A stretch of 64,000 nucleotides of DNA from Rhizocola hellebori. Its GTDB lineage: Bacteria > Actinomycetota > Actinomycetes > Mycobacteriales > Micromonosporaceae. A model generated the notes under the pieces. It had not been told where the DNA came from. It did not search any database and saw nothing but the letters and a program-made list of their open reading frames with translations. Each line of letters opens with the position of its first letter. The first letter of the stretch is position 1. Below are positions 34,168 to 41,934 of the stretch, piece by piece. The stretch covers positions 31,529-95,528 of the forward strand of contig NZ_BONY01000035.1 in assembly GCF_016862955.1 (NCBI RefSeq), in the 5' to 3' direction. The translations under genes and the position numbers were made by a program.

Positions 34168-34981
34168 TGATCTTCGCCTCGCGCAGCCTGTCCAGCAGCG
34201 CGGGCGTGAGCAGTCCGGCACCGGCGGCCAGGGCAATGAGGGTGAAGGCGACGCTGAGCACCCGCGTCTCGATCTTGCTGCCGGCCTCGATGGAGATGGC
34301 GTCGGGTAGCCCGATCATGCGCCACATCCGTTTGCCGGTCGGGATGGGCCAAAGGATGGGCACCCCGGCGCGGGTGATGATGTCGCCCATCAGGTGCACG
34401 AAGCAGCCGACACCCACCGCGATGCCGATCATCTCGTAGCCGCGGCTCTGGGTCGGCAGGAAGGTGTAGGCGAAAAGCGCCACCCCGGCGGAGCAGAGCG
34501 TCACCAGGACCCATCCGGCGCGCTTGGCCCAGTGGTGGAACAGGCCGCGCAGAGCGAGGCCGAACATGAAGAACAGGATGCCGATCACGGCCCAGCGGCC
34601 GTAGTTGGAGCAGAGCCAGGTGGCCCCGACTCCCATGAGCAAGGCGAAGGGAATCGTGTGGGTCAGGGTGCGGTGGCCGTTCTCCCGATCGGGATCGTTC
34701 TTCATCTTGGTGACGCGATAGACACCCAGCGATAGCTTCTCGATCACTTCGGCTAGGAAGAGCGAGAAGACGCCGAAGCTGCGCGAGACGGTCGAGCCCC
34801 CCTGGTAGCGGGTGACCTTTCCGGACATGTCCATGTCAGGGAGCAGGGCGCCGCCGGCGCAGACCGCCGCGCCGATGGCGATGGTGGTTGCCGACTGGCC
34901 GTAGTCGAAGGCTTCGGCGGCAACCCAGGATCCGGCAAGCCACACCGCCGCGCCAGAAAGCGCATGCGAGGGACCCATCAT
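34160..34981 (-). CDS. Membrane-bound metal-dependent hydrolase (DUF457, YdjM-like)
   Basis: 273 residues with about five membrane helices. DUF457 motifs carrying metal ligands: PSHALSGAAVW at the N-terminus, LLPDMDMSG, GHRTLTHTIPFAL, and FVHLMGDIITRAGVPILWP. Homologues (E. coli YdjM, B. subtilis YfhP-like) are integral inner-membrane proteins with a zinc-phospholipase-like core; substrate unknown. The start is at ATG 34981 (MMGPSHAL) with GGGAGGAAATTCTC ahead, so the upstream extension is not used. The 3' end overlaps the polymerase gene. Confidence 0.85.
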   Translation of the reverse strand: MMGPSHALSGAAVWLAGSWVAAEAFDYGQSATTIAIGAAVCAGGALLPDMDMSGKVTRYQGGSTVSRSFGVFSLFLAEVIEKLSLGVYRVTKMKNDPDRENGHRTLTHTIPFALLMGVGATWLCSNYGRWAVIGILFFMFGLALRGLFHHWAKRAGWVLVTLCSAGVALFAYTFLPTQSRGYEMIGIAVGVGCFVHLMGDIITRAGVPILWPIPTGKRMWRMIGLPDAISIEAGSKIETRVLSVAFTLIALAAGAGLLTPALLDRLREAKIIT

Positions 34982-35025
34982 GAGAATTTCCTCCCCAATG
35001 ACAAATGAGACAGATGTTCTAGCGC

Positions 35026-35036
35026 GACACTGTGTC
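35026..35036. promoter_or_regulatory. 11-bp palindrome GACAC-T-GTGTC
   Basis: A perfect inverted repeat of 5 bp around one base, in the 153-base region between the divergent DUF457 and the conservon-like kinase gene, 45 bases upstream of the DUF457 start. It could be an operator for either side; no regulator can be named. Confidence 0.3.
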
Positions 35037-35049
35037 AAAAGGAGGGACC

Positions 35050-35091
35050 GTGTGCAATCGGCTGGTCCGCCTTTCCACTACGGACAGTTGA
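35050..35091 (+). CDS. Possible 13-residue leader ORF
   Basis: GTG 35050 follows AAAGGAGGGACC, an ideal ribosome-binding site, and opens a 13-codon frame (MCNRLVRLSTTDS) that stops 44 bases before the kinase-like gene, which itself lacks such a site. It may be a real leader or the relic start of a longer, now truncated, histidine-kinase gene. Evidence is only the ribosome-binding site. Confidence 0.25.
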   Translation: MCNRLVRLSTTDS

Positions 35092-35134
35092 ACGGGTCGA
35101 TTGGTGACGAGTAGAGTACCGCGCGTGATGCGCC

Positions 35135-35824
35135 ATGATTGACCAACATCGCGATGGCATGAATGCAATCGTCATCAATTTGGCCAGGCGCAGTCAGTTA
35201 CTGGTGGAGCAGCAGTTACGTCTTCTCGACGATATGGAACGGGAGGAGCGCGATCCAGATCGCCTGGCCGCGCTGTTTCGCCTGGACCATTTGGCCGCCC
35301 GGATGCGACGTAACGACGAGAATCTATTGGTGCTGGCGGGGGGCCAGGCGCGGCGCAAACCGGGAGTTGGCATGTCGCTGGACGCGCTTGTGCTTGCGGC
35401 ACTGTCGGAAATTGAGCAGTACCAGCGAATCCGGGTCGAGGTGGACAGCACGGTCAGGGTGGGCGGCCAGGCGACTGGCGATCTGGTACACCTTCTGGCC
35501 GAGCTTTTCGACAACGCCGCCGCCTTCTCGCCGCCAGATTCGCCGGTGCGGGTGCTGTCCACAGCCCACGGTGGCGGGGTGACCATCGAGATCAGCGACG
35601 AGGGGATCGGGCTGAGCCCGGTCGCGCTCACCGAGGCCAACCAGCTACTGGGGACACCGCCCGACCTCAACCTCGACTCCAGCGAAAGGATGGGCTTGGT
35701 GGTGGTGAGTCATCTGGCCGCTCGGCATCGGGTTAGGGTTCAGCTTCGTTCCGGGCACGCCGGCACGAGTGCCTACGTACGGGTCCCGGACGATCTGTTG
35801 ATAGACGAGGGAGCCTTGGCATGA
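35135..35824 (+). CDS. Truncated conservon-type histidine-kinase-like ATPase (CvnA-like)
   Basis: 229 residues. The block NLARRSQLLVEQQLRLLDDM, FRLDHLAARMRRNDENLLVL and the HATPase region (LFDNAAAFSPPDSPVRV, ISDEGIGLSP as N- and G-boxes) is the cytosolic half of CvnA-type kinases. The usual N-terminal sensor, membrane helices and HAMP (some 400-600 residues) are missing, so this is an N-terminally truncated or naturally minimal form. The start is ATG 35135; ATG 35159 is equally possible. The stop overlaps the roadblock gene (ATGA). Complete conservons continue with DUF742 and a small GTPase, absent here. Confidence 0.75.
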   Translation: MIDQHRDGMNAIVINLARRSQLLVEQQLRLLDDMEREERDPDRLAALFRLDHLAARMRRNDENLLVLAGGQARRKPGVGMSLDALVLAALSEIEQYQRIRVEVDSTVRVGGQATGDLVHLLAELFDNAAAFSPPDSPVRVLSTAHGGGVTIEISDEGIGLSPVALTEANQLLGTPPDLNLDSSERMGLVVVSHLAARHRVRVQLRSGHAGTSAYVRVPDDLLIDEGALA

Positions 35825-36246
35825 CAGCGGTGTTGAGTAAGCCGGCACAGGATCTCAACTGGCTCGTCAACGGGTTCGCCGGGCGGGTTCCCGAGGTGCA
35901 GCACGCCATGGTGGCCTCCTCGGACGGCATGCCGGTGGCGATCTCCGAGGGCGTGTCGCGGGAGCTGGCGGATCAGCTCGCGGCCGTAACGTCCGGCCTG
36001 CTCGGGGTGGCGGCGGTGGTGGCGACCCTGGCCGACGCCGACGAGGTGCGCCAGGCGGTGATCGAGATGGGCCGCGGTTACTTCATCGCCATGACGGTTC
36101 GCGACGGTTCGGTCTTCGCCGTGCTCGCCAGCGGGCAAGCCGATCTCGGCGTGGTCGGCTTCGAGATGGCCCGGCTGGTCAAGCAGGCCGGCGAAATCCT
36201 CACTCCCGCATTGCGAGCCGAGCTGCAGCAGGCATTGCCGCGCTGA
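35821..36246 (+). CDS. Roadblock/LC7 domain protein (CvnB-like)
   Basis: 141 residues. Typical actinobacterial roadblock: LNWLVNGFAGRVPEVQHAMVASSDGMPVA, a central ASSDGM..A strand, ERGYFIAM-like GRGYFIAMTVRDGSVFAVL and the C-terminal ALRAELQQALPR. In conservons the roadblock protein pairs with the kinase-like protein and regulates an associated Ras-like GTPase; the GTPase and DUF742 genes are not adjacent here, so their function is either taken from elsewhere or lost. Translationally coupled to the preceding gene. Confidence 0.85.
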   Translation: MTAVLSKPAQDLNWLVNGFAGRVPEVQHAMVASSDGMPVAISEGVSRELADQLAAVTSGLLGVAAVVATLADADEVRQAVIEMGRGYFIAMTVRDGSVFAVLASGQADLGVVGFEMARLVKQAGEILTPALRAELQQALPR

Positions 36247-36271
36247 GCAGCGTGCTACGGCGGGGGAAGTG

Positions 36272-37693
36272 TTACTGGCGCTGGGCTTGGGCGATGGCTT
36301 GCGCGATCAGCGTGTGCAGGCCCGCGGCCACGGCCGGTGACATCTCTCCTTCTTCGGCCATGTCCGAGACCTCCTTGCGGAGATCCTCCAGCTTGTTGAT
36401 CATGTCTTTGGGGCGGTTGCGGCGGTCGCGTTCGGCGATGTCGTTGATCCGGTCGCGCAGGTTCTCGACGCGGTCACGGCTGATCTCGCCGGAGATGGCG
36501 GCAAGGTCGACCGCGCGGCGCATCAGCGTGAGCGCCTCGTTGATGCTCGCCGGCGCCTGGGTCGCGTTCAGGGTCGGCGGGGGAACAGCTGCCGCCGTTG
36601 GGGATTTGGTGGGGTTGAGGGGCTGGGCCCCGTTGCCGCCGCCGGACTGCAGGAACGCGGCGGCCAGAAACACCATGCCCAGCGCGATCAGCAGCACCAC
36701 CAATGTCAGCGCGGCGGCCAGGTGCGGGGAGCGGCGGCGTGCCGGAGCCGGGACCGGCGTCAGGTCGTACATCCGGGTGGACCGCTCGGGCACCTTGGCG
36801 CTTCCGGCCAGGAAGCCCCGGTTGGCGATGAGGGTGGGCGATGACGGCCGGGTCACCGCGGCAGCGGACACCGCGGCGGTGACATCGCCACCGGCGTCGC
36901 CGAACTCCGCCGCGAGCTGGGCGGCGGCGGGACGCTGCGCCGGATCGAGCGCCAAGGCGGCAAGGATTTGCTTACTGGGTACCGGTTTTGGCAGCGGCGC
37001 GGGTGGTTTGCGCTCGACCGAGGCGGCCTGTTCCCAGGTCTCGATCGGCCAGGGCAGCCGGCCGGTGGACATCTCGTAAACCAGCACGCCAAGACTGAAG
37101 ATGTCGGCGCTCGGGTCGGGCACGGCCTGCTTTAGCCGCTCCGGCGGCGCGTAGGCGGGCGTTCCGGAGATCCAATCAGGACTGCCGGGCCGTCCTCGGA
37201 TGGCGGCTATCCCGAAGTCGAGGATTTTGGCGCCGGTGGGGGTGAGCATCACGTTGGCGGGCTTGATGTCCTGGTGCACGACGCCCTGAGCGTGCGCGGC
37301 GGCCAGCGCCGAGGCGATCTGGCCGGCGATGGTGGCCACCCGCTCCCACGGCATCGGGCCGTCGCTGTGCATCGCCTGCGCCAGCGTCTGCCCGGTGAGC
37401 AACTCCATCACGAGGAACGGGACCACATGGCCGTCGTCGAAGGTCAGCTCACCGTAGTCGTGCACGGCGGTGATGTGCGGGTGGGCCAGCTTCGCGGCCG
37501 CCTGCGCCTCGCGCCGTGCTCCGGCGCGCAACTGCGGATCCTGTGCCAGCCGGCCGTCGAGCGTCTTGACCGCCACCGACCGGCCGAGGACCAGGTCGGT
37601 CGCCAGCCAGACCTGCGCCATCCCGCCGGCGCCTATGGGCTCGGCGAGCTGGTAACGATCATGCAGTCGCATGCCGGGGGTCAAGGCGGCCAT
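36272..37693 (-). CDS. Transmembrane Ser/Thr protein kinase (non-RD)
   Basis: 473 residues from ATG 37693. Kinase domain ~10-260 with the glycine loop IGAGGMAQVW, ATP lysine K43 in VAVKTL, the catalytic loop HQDIKPANVML (H140-Q141-D142, so the usual HRD arginine is Gln) and DFG at 159-161; the activation segment contains ISGTPAYAPPERL. A membrane helix (~320-345, LVVLLIALGMVFLAAAFL) leads to an extracellular part with a helical region full of charged residues. It lacks PASTA repeats. The kinase is adjacent but convergent to the conservon-type genes. The start is not certain; ATG 37672 is a second possibility. Confidence 0.85.
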   Translation of the reverse strand: MAALTPGMRLHDRYQLAEPIGAGGMAQVWLATDLVLGRSVAVKTLDGRLAQDPQLRAGARREAQAAAKLAHPHITAVHDYGELTFDDGHVVPFLVMELLTGQTLAQAMHSDGPMPWERVATIAGQIASALAAAHAQGVVHQDIKPANVMLTPTGAKILDFGIAAIRGRPGSPDWISGTPAYAPPERLKQAVPDPSADIFSLGVLVYEMSTGRLPWPIETWEQAASVERKPPAPLPKPVPSKQILAALALDPAQRPAAAQLAAEFGDAGGDVTAAVSAAAVTRPSSPTLIANRGFLAGSAKVPERSTRMYDLTPVPAPARRRSPHLAAALTLVVLLIALGMVFLAAAFLQSGGGNGAQPLNPTKSPTAAAVPPPTLNATQAPASINEALTLMRRAVDLAAISGEISRDRVENLRDRINDIAERDRRNRPKDMINKLEDLRKEVSDMAEEGEMSPAVAAGLHTLIAQAIAQAQRQ

Positions 37694-37762
37694 CGCGTAC
37701 ACCGTATCCCAGCGCTGCACGGGGTGCGCTCGGCCCGGCCTGGTGCACTAGCGTGTTGGTCG

Positions 37763-39340
37763 GTGGAAGCAGATCTTGTATTCACCGGAGGCAGGGTGTT
37801 CCTGCCGACCGGGCCGCAGCGGGCGCAGGTCGCCGTTAAGGGCGAGCGCATCATCGCCGTGGGCGATGAGGTTGCGGGCCTGGTGGGCCCGAACACCCAG
37901 GTTGTGCCGGTAAGCGGCATGCTGGCACCCGGTATACAGGACGCTCACGTCCATCCCGTTTGGGGTGGTCTGGAGGTGTTGCGCTGTGATCTTTCGCCCT
38001 ACACCGAGGCTTCCGCTTACCGGCAGGCTGTCGCCCACTATGCCCGCGCGAACCCAGACCGCGGGTGGGTGACCGGCGGCGGCTGGTCCATGGCGGCTTT
38101 TCCGGGTGGGAACCCCCACCGCCGCGATCTGGACGACATCGTCGCCGACCGCCCGGTGCTCCTGCACAACTGCGATCACCACGGCGCCTGGGTGAACACG
38201 CGGGCGCTGGAGCTGGCCGGAATCGACCGCCTGACCCCGGATCCGCCCGACGGGCGGATCGAGCGGGAGGCCGACGGCACCCCGACCGGGGTGCTGCACG
38301 AAGGCGCGGTGGCGCTTGTCGCGCGGCACCTTCCGGAAGCGTCGGCGGCCGAATATGAGGCGGCGCTTCGCATCGCGCAGACCCACCTGCACCGCCTCGG
38401 CATCACCGGCTGGCAGGACGCGATTCTTGGCCCCTACGGCGGCTACCGCGACCCGAGCCCGGCCTATCGGGCCCTGGCGGCGAGCGGAGAGCTGACGGCG
38501 CGCGTGTGCGGGGCGCTCTGGTGGGACAGGGATCGCGGAACCGAGCAGATCGAGGAGCTGGTCGCGAGGCGGGCCGAGAACGCGATCGGCAGATTCGGTA
38601 CCCCCATGGTGAAAATAATGCTTGATGGCGTCGCGGAGAACTTCACCGCCGCGCTGACCGAGCCCTACCTTTGCGGACATGGCAACGGGCTGTCGTTTGT
38701 AGACTTCGATCGGCTGCCCGGATATGTCAAAGCGTTGTCGGCGGCAGGGTTCGGCGTGCACTTCCACGCGATCGGTGACGCCGCTGTGCGAGCGGCCCTC
38801 GACGCCGTCGCCGCGACCGGGAAAAGCGTTGCGCGACACCAGATCGCGCACATCCAGCTGATCGATCCGCGAGACGTGCCGCGCTTCGGGCAGCTCGGCG
38901 TGATCGCCAACATGCAGCCTTTCTGGGCCGGCCACGATCCGCAGCTCGACGACCTTGTGCTGCCCTACATCGGCCCTGAGCGGTCCGGCTGGCTTTACCC
39001 CTTCGGTGACCTGCACTCCTCGGGCGCACGCCTGGCCGCCGGCAGCGACTGGCCGGTGACGACCGCCAACCCCTGGCAGGGCATGGAAATGGCGGTGACC
39101 CGCGCTATGCACAGCGACGAAGTCCTCCTGCCCGCGCAACGGCTGGGCCTGGTGACCGCGCTGACCGCCTATACGCTGGGCTCGGCCTACGCCAACAGCT
39201 GCGATGAGGCGGGCGTGATCGAAGCGGGACGCCTGGCCGATCTGATACTGCTTGACCGGGACCCGTTCCTGGGTGAGATCAGCCAAACCCGGGTAACACA
39301 GACCTATGTCGGAGGTGAGCGTGTTTTCGACGGTAGTTGA
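37763..39340 (+). CDS. Amidohydrolase family 3 (YtcJ-like)
   Basis: 525 residues starting at GTG 37763 (VEADLVFTGGRVFLPTGP). Amidohydrolase-3 features: metal motif GIQDAHVHP (HxH), NCDHHGAWVNT, the carboxylated-lysine-equivalent area VKIMLDGVAEN, HFHAIGDAAVRAAL, and the late Asp in AAGSDWPVTT. Such enzymes cleave amides, guanidines or formyl groups; substrate unknown. No Shine-Dalgarno upstream, so a leaderless message is plausible. The final 20 bases overlap the downstream kinase gene. The upstream extension of the frame is antisense to the Ser/Thr kinase and was rejected. Confidence 0.87.
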   Translation: MEADLVFTGGRVFLPTGPQRAQVAVKGERIIAVGDEVAGLVGPNTQVVPVSGMLAPGIQDAHVHPVWGGLEVLRCDLSPYTEASAYRQAVAHYARANPDRGWVTGGGWSMAAFPGGNPHRRDLDDIVADRPVLLHNCDHHGAWVNTRALELAGIDRLTPDPPDGRIEREADGTPTGVLHEGAVALVARHLPEASAAEYEAALRIAQTHLHRLGITGWQDAILGPYGGYRDPSPAYRALAASGELTARVCGALWWDRDRGTEQIEELVARRAENAIGRFGTPMVKIMLDGVAENFTAALTEPYLCGHGNGLSFVDFDRLPGYVKALSAAGFGVHFHAIGDAAVRAALDAVAATGKSVARHQIAHIQLIDPRDVPRFGQLGVIANMQPFWAGHDPQLDDLVLPYIGPERSGWLYPFGDLHSSGARLAAGSDWPVTTANPWQGMEMAVTRAMHSDEVLLPAQRLGLVTALTAYTLGSAYANSCDEAGVIEAGRLADLILLDRDPFLGEISQTRVTQTYVGGERVFDGS

Positions 39341-39914
39341 GGCCATCCAGGCGCGTCAGACCGCTAGGCAGCGCCTGATCGTCGGCATCGCCGGGCCGCC
39401 CGGCGCGGGCAAGTCGACGCTGGCCGCTCGGCTGACCGAGGTTTTCGCCGACGGGGTCGTTGTCCCGATGGACGGCTTCCACCTGGCCAATGTCGAGCTG
39501 GCCCGGCTCGGGCACGCCGACCGCAAAGGCGCGCCCTTCACCTTCGACCTGCACGGCTACGCGGCGCTGCTGAGGCGGATCCGTGAGCACCCAGACGAGA
39601 TCATCTATGCCCCCTCGTTCGACCACGTGATGAACGAACCGATCGCGGGATCGATCCCGGTGCACCCGACCACCTCCATCGTGGTGACCGAAGGAAACTA
39701 TCTGCTCCATTGGGACGCCGTTCGCGAGCTTCTCGATCTGACCGTCTACCTTGACGCGCCGGCCGACGAACGGCTGGCGGGGCTGATCGAGCGACAGCGG
39801 TCCAAGGGGCTCGATGCCCACGATGCCCTCGACTGGGTGTTGCGCAGCGACGAGGCCAACGCCCGGCTGGTCCAGGAGAGCGCCAAGCTGGCGGATCTCC
39901 ATCTCTTCAGGTAA
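39321..39914 (+). CDS. Nucleoside/nucleotide kinase family (uridine-kinase-like P-loop)
   Basis: 197 residues from GTG 39321, chosen because GGAGG (39311-39315) is 5 bases ahead. Walker A GIAGPPGAGKST, MDGFHLAN (Asp for phosphate acceptor), RKGAPFTFDLHGYAALLRRI, EGNYLLHWDAVRELLD. This is the PRK09270/YggC-like family of P-loop kinases related to uridine kinase and phosphoribulokinase; the exact sugar or nucleoside is not known. Overlap with the amidohydrolase gene suggests an operon and a shared catabolic or salvage pathway. Confidence 0.82.
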   Translation: MFSTVVEAIQARQTARQRLIVGIAGPPGAGKSTLAARLTEVFADGVVVPMDGFHLANVELARLGHADRKGAPFTFDLHGYAALLRRIREHPDEIIYAPSFDHVMNEPIAGSIPVHPTTSIVVTEGNYLLHWDAVRELLDLTVYLDAPADERLAGLIERQRSKGLDAHDALDWVLRSDEANARLVQESAKLADLHLFR

Positions 39915-39966
39915 TACCCAGCCTGCCCATACGTGGGTCCTACCTGGCCGGTTCAGTCTTGGCCGC

Positions 39967-41934
39967 ATGACGCGAACCCATCGCCACCGGCTGGCCCTTG
40001 CCGCGCTGCTGGCCGCCACCGCCCTGCTCTATCTGGTTGGCCTGAGTCAATCGGGCTGGGCGAACGCCTACTATTCCGCGGCGGCGCAAGCGGCGGGGCA
40101 GAGCTGGAAAGCCTTCCTGTTCGGCTCGTTCGACTCGTCGAACTTCATCACCGTGGACAAGACCCCGGCTTCGCTGTGGTTGATGGGCCTGTCGGTACGG
40201 GCGTTCGGCCTGAGCTCGTTCAGCCTCCTGCTGCCGCAGGCGCTTTGCGGGGTGGGTTCGGTGGCGTTGCTGTACGCGGCGGTGCGGCGGTGGTCCGGGC
40301 AGACCGCCGGGCTGGTCGCGGGCGCGGTGCTGGCGCTGACCCCGGTGGCGGTGCTCATGTTCCGCTTCAACAACCCCGACGCGCTGCTCGTATTGCTGCT
40401 AGTGGCCGGGGCTTACGGGGTGACCCGTGCCGTCCAGAGTGGACAGACGCGGTGGCTCGCGCTCGCCGGCTCCGCCGTCGGCTTCGCCTTCCTCACCAAG
40501 ATGCTGCAGGCCTTCCTGGTGTTGCCGGCATTCGGGTTGGTCTACCTGTTCGCCGGGCCGCCGAAGCTCGCCAAGCGGATCGGGCAGCTTGCGATAGCCC
40601 TTGCCGCGATGGTGGTTTCGGCCGGCTGGTGGGTCGCGCTGGTGGAGCTGTGGCCCGCGTCCTCGCGGCCCTACGTGGGAGGGTCGCAGACCAACAGCGT
40701 GCTCGAGCTGGCCTTGGGCTATAACGGCCTGGGCCGTCTCACCGGCGAGGAGATCGGCAGCGTCGGCGGTGGGCGCTGGGGCGAGGCGGGGTTGCTTCGC
40801 ATGTTCAACGGCTCCTATGGCGGGCAGGCTTCCTGGCTCATCCCGGCGGCGCTGATCCTGCTCGTAGGCGGGCTGTGGGCCACCGCGCGGCGCGGGCGTA
40901 CCGACCTGCTGCGCGCCGGGTTCCTGCTGTGGGGCGGCTGGCTGCTGACCACCGCGCTGGTGTTCAGCTTCATGGAGGGCATCATCCACGAGTACTACAC
41001 GGTGGCGCTGGCCCCCGCGATCGGCGCGCTGATCGGCGGCGGATCGGTGCTGCTGTGGCGGATCCGCAGGCTGCCCTGGGCACGCGTGGCCGGTGGCGTC
41101 ACTGTCGCGGTCACCGGCTGGTGGGCCTATGTCCTGTTAGGACGGTCCCCGGACTTCCTGCCCTGGTTGCGCTGGGCCGTCCTCTTCGCCGCACTGGTCC
41201 TCGCGATCGGCCTCGTCGCCGCGCAGCTCGCTCCACGCTGGACCCAGCGCGCGGTCGCCTTGGGCGGCCTGGTGGTGGCCCTGGCCGGGCCTACCGCCTT
41301 CGCCCTGCAGACTGCCGCCACTGCCCACACCGGAAGCATCGTGACCGCCGGCCCCGGGCTTGCCCCCACCTGCCAGCCTCCCGGCGGCACCGCGCAAGGC
41401 CGGGCGGCTGGCAGGTGTGGGCAGATGCCGGGTGGCGGTCAACGGCTGGGCGGAATGTCACAAGGCGGCGGCACGAGGCCGGGCGGTGGCGCGGTGCCAG
41501 GCGGCGGCCTGAGGCAAGGCGGCGGGACAGCGCAAGGCGGCGGGACAGCGCGAGGCGGTGGTGGGATGGGTGGGTTGCTGAACGCCACCGCGCCGAGCGC
41601 TGAGCTGAAGGCGGCGCTGGCGCAGGACGCCGGGCGCTACACGTGGGTGCTCGCGACCGTGGGCGCGAACAACGCCGCCGGGTATCAGCTGGCCCTGCAG
41701 CAGCCGGTGATGGCGATCGGCGGGTTCAACGGAAGCGATGCCGCTCCGTCGCTGGAACAGTTCCAGCAGTGGGTGGCCGAAGGCAAGGTGCACTATTTCC
41801 TTGGCGGCGGTGGCTTCCAGGCCAACGGCGGTAGCCGGGTGGCGAGCCAGATCGCGGCCTGGGTGAGCTCCAGCTTCGAGGCGAAAACCGTTGGCGGCGT
41901 TACCCTCTACGACCTGAGCGCGGGTGCCCGATGA
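39967..41934 (+). CDS. GT39/ArnT-like polyprenyl-sugar glycosyltransferase
   Basis: 655 residues with about eleven membrane helices (first at 10-26). Starts MTRTHRHRLALAALLAATA. N-terminal extracytoplasmic motif WANAYYSAAAQAAGQSWKAF with SNFITVDKTPASLWLMGLS is the GT-C (YkcB/ArnT) pattern, with an acidic catalytic residue in TVDK. A Gly/Gln/Arg-rich low-complexity stretch (about 480-535) precedes a C-terminal soluble domain (YTWVLATVGANNAAGYQL). The next gene encodes a polyprenyl-phosphate GT2-GtrA fusion overlapping by ATGA, so together they likely make and use a lipid-linked sugar. Confidence 0.85.
   Translation: MTRTHRHRLALAALLAATALLYLVGLSQSGWANAYYSAAAQAAGQSWKAFLFGSFDSSNFITVDKTPASLWLMGLSVRAFGLSSFSLLLPQALCGVGSVALLYAAVRRWSGQTAGLVAGAVLALTPVAVLMFRFNNPDALLVLLLVAGAYGVTRAVQSGQTRWLALAGSAVGFAFLTKMLQAFLVLPAFGLVYLFAGPPKLAKRIGQLAIALAAMVVSAGWWVALVELWPASSRPYVGGSQTNSVLELALGYNGLGRLTGEEIGSVGGGRWGEAGLLRMFNGSYGGQASWLIPAALILLVGGLWATARRGRTDLLRAGFLLWGGWLLTTALVFSFMEGIIHEYYTVALAPAIGALIGGGSVLLWRIRRLPWARVAGGVTVAVTGWWAYVLLGRSPDFLPWLRWAVLFAALVLAIGLVAAQLAPRWTQRAVALGGLVVALAGPTAFALQTAATAHTGSIVTAGPGLAPTCQPPGGTAQGRAAGRCGQMPGGGQRLGGMSQGGGTRPGGGAVPGGGLRQGGGTAQGGGTARGGGGMGGLLNATAPSAELKAALAQDAGRYTWVLATVGANNAAGYQLALQQPVMAIGGFNGSDAAPSLEQFQQWVAEGKVHYFLGGGGFQANGGSRVASQIAAWVSSSFEAKTVGGVTLYDLSAGAR
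41518..41553 (+). repeat. 18-bp tandem repeat inside the GT39 gene
   Basis: Two adjacent copies (41518-41535 and 41536-41553), identical except for one base near the end. They encode GGGTAQ and GGGTAR units within the low-complexity Gly/Gln insert and probably arose by slippage. Confidence 0.7.

Noticed and set aside
37748..39346. Minus-strand open frame of over 500 codons across the amidohydrolase
   Set aside because: Antisense shadow; no start with ribosome-binding site and no recognisable family.
41390..41570. CRISPR-like repeats
   Set aside because: Short in-frame codon repeats inside a coding gene with no spacers; simple slippage.
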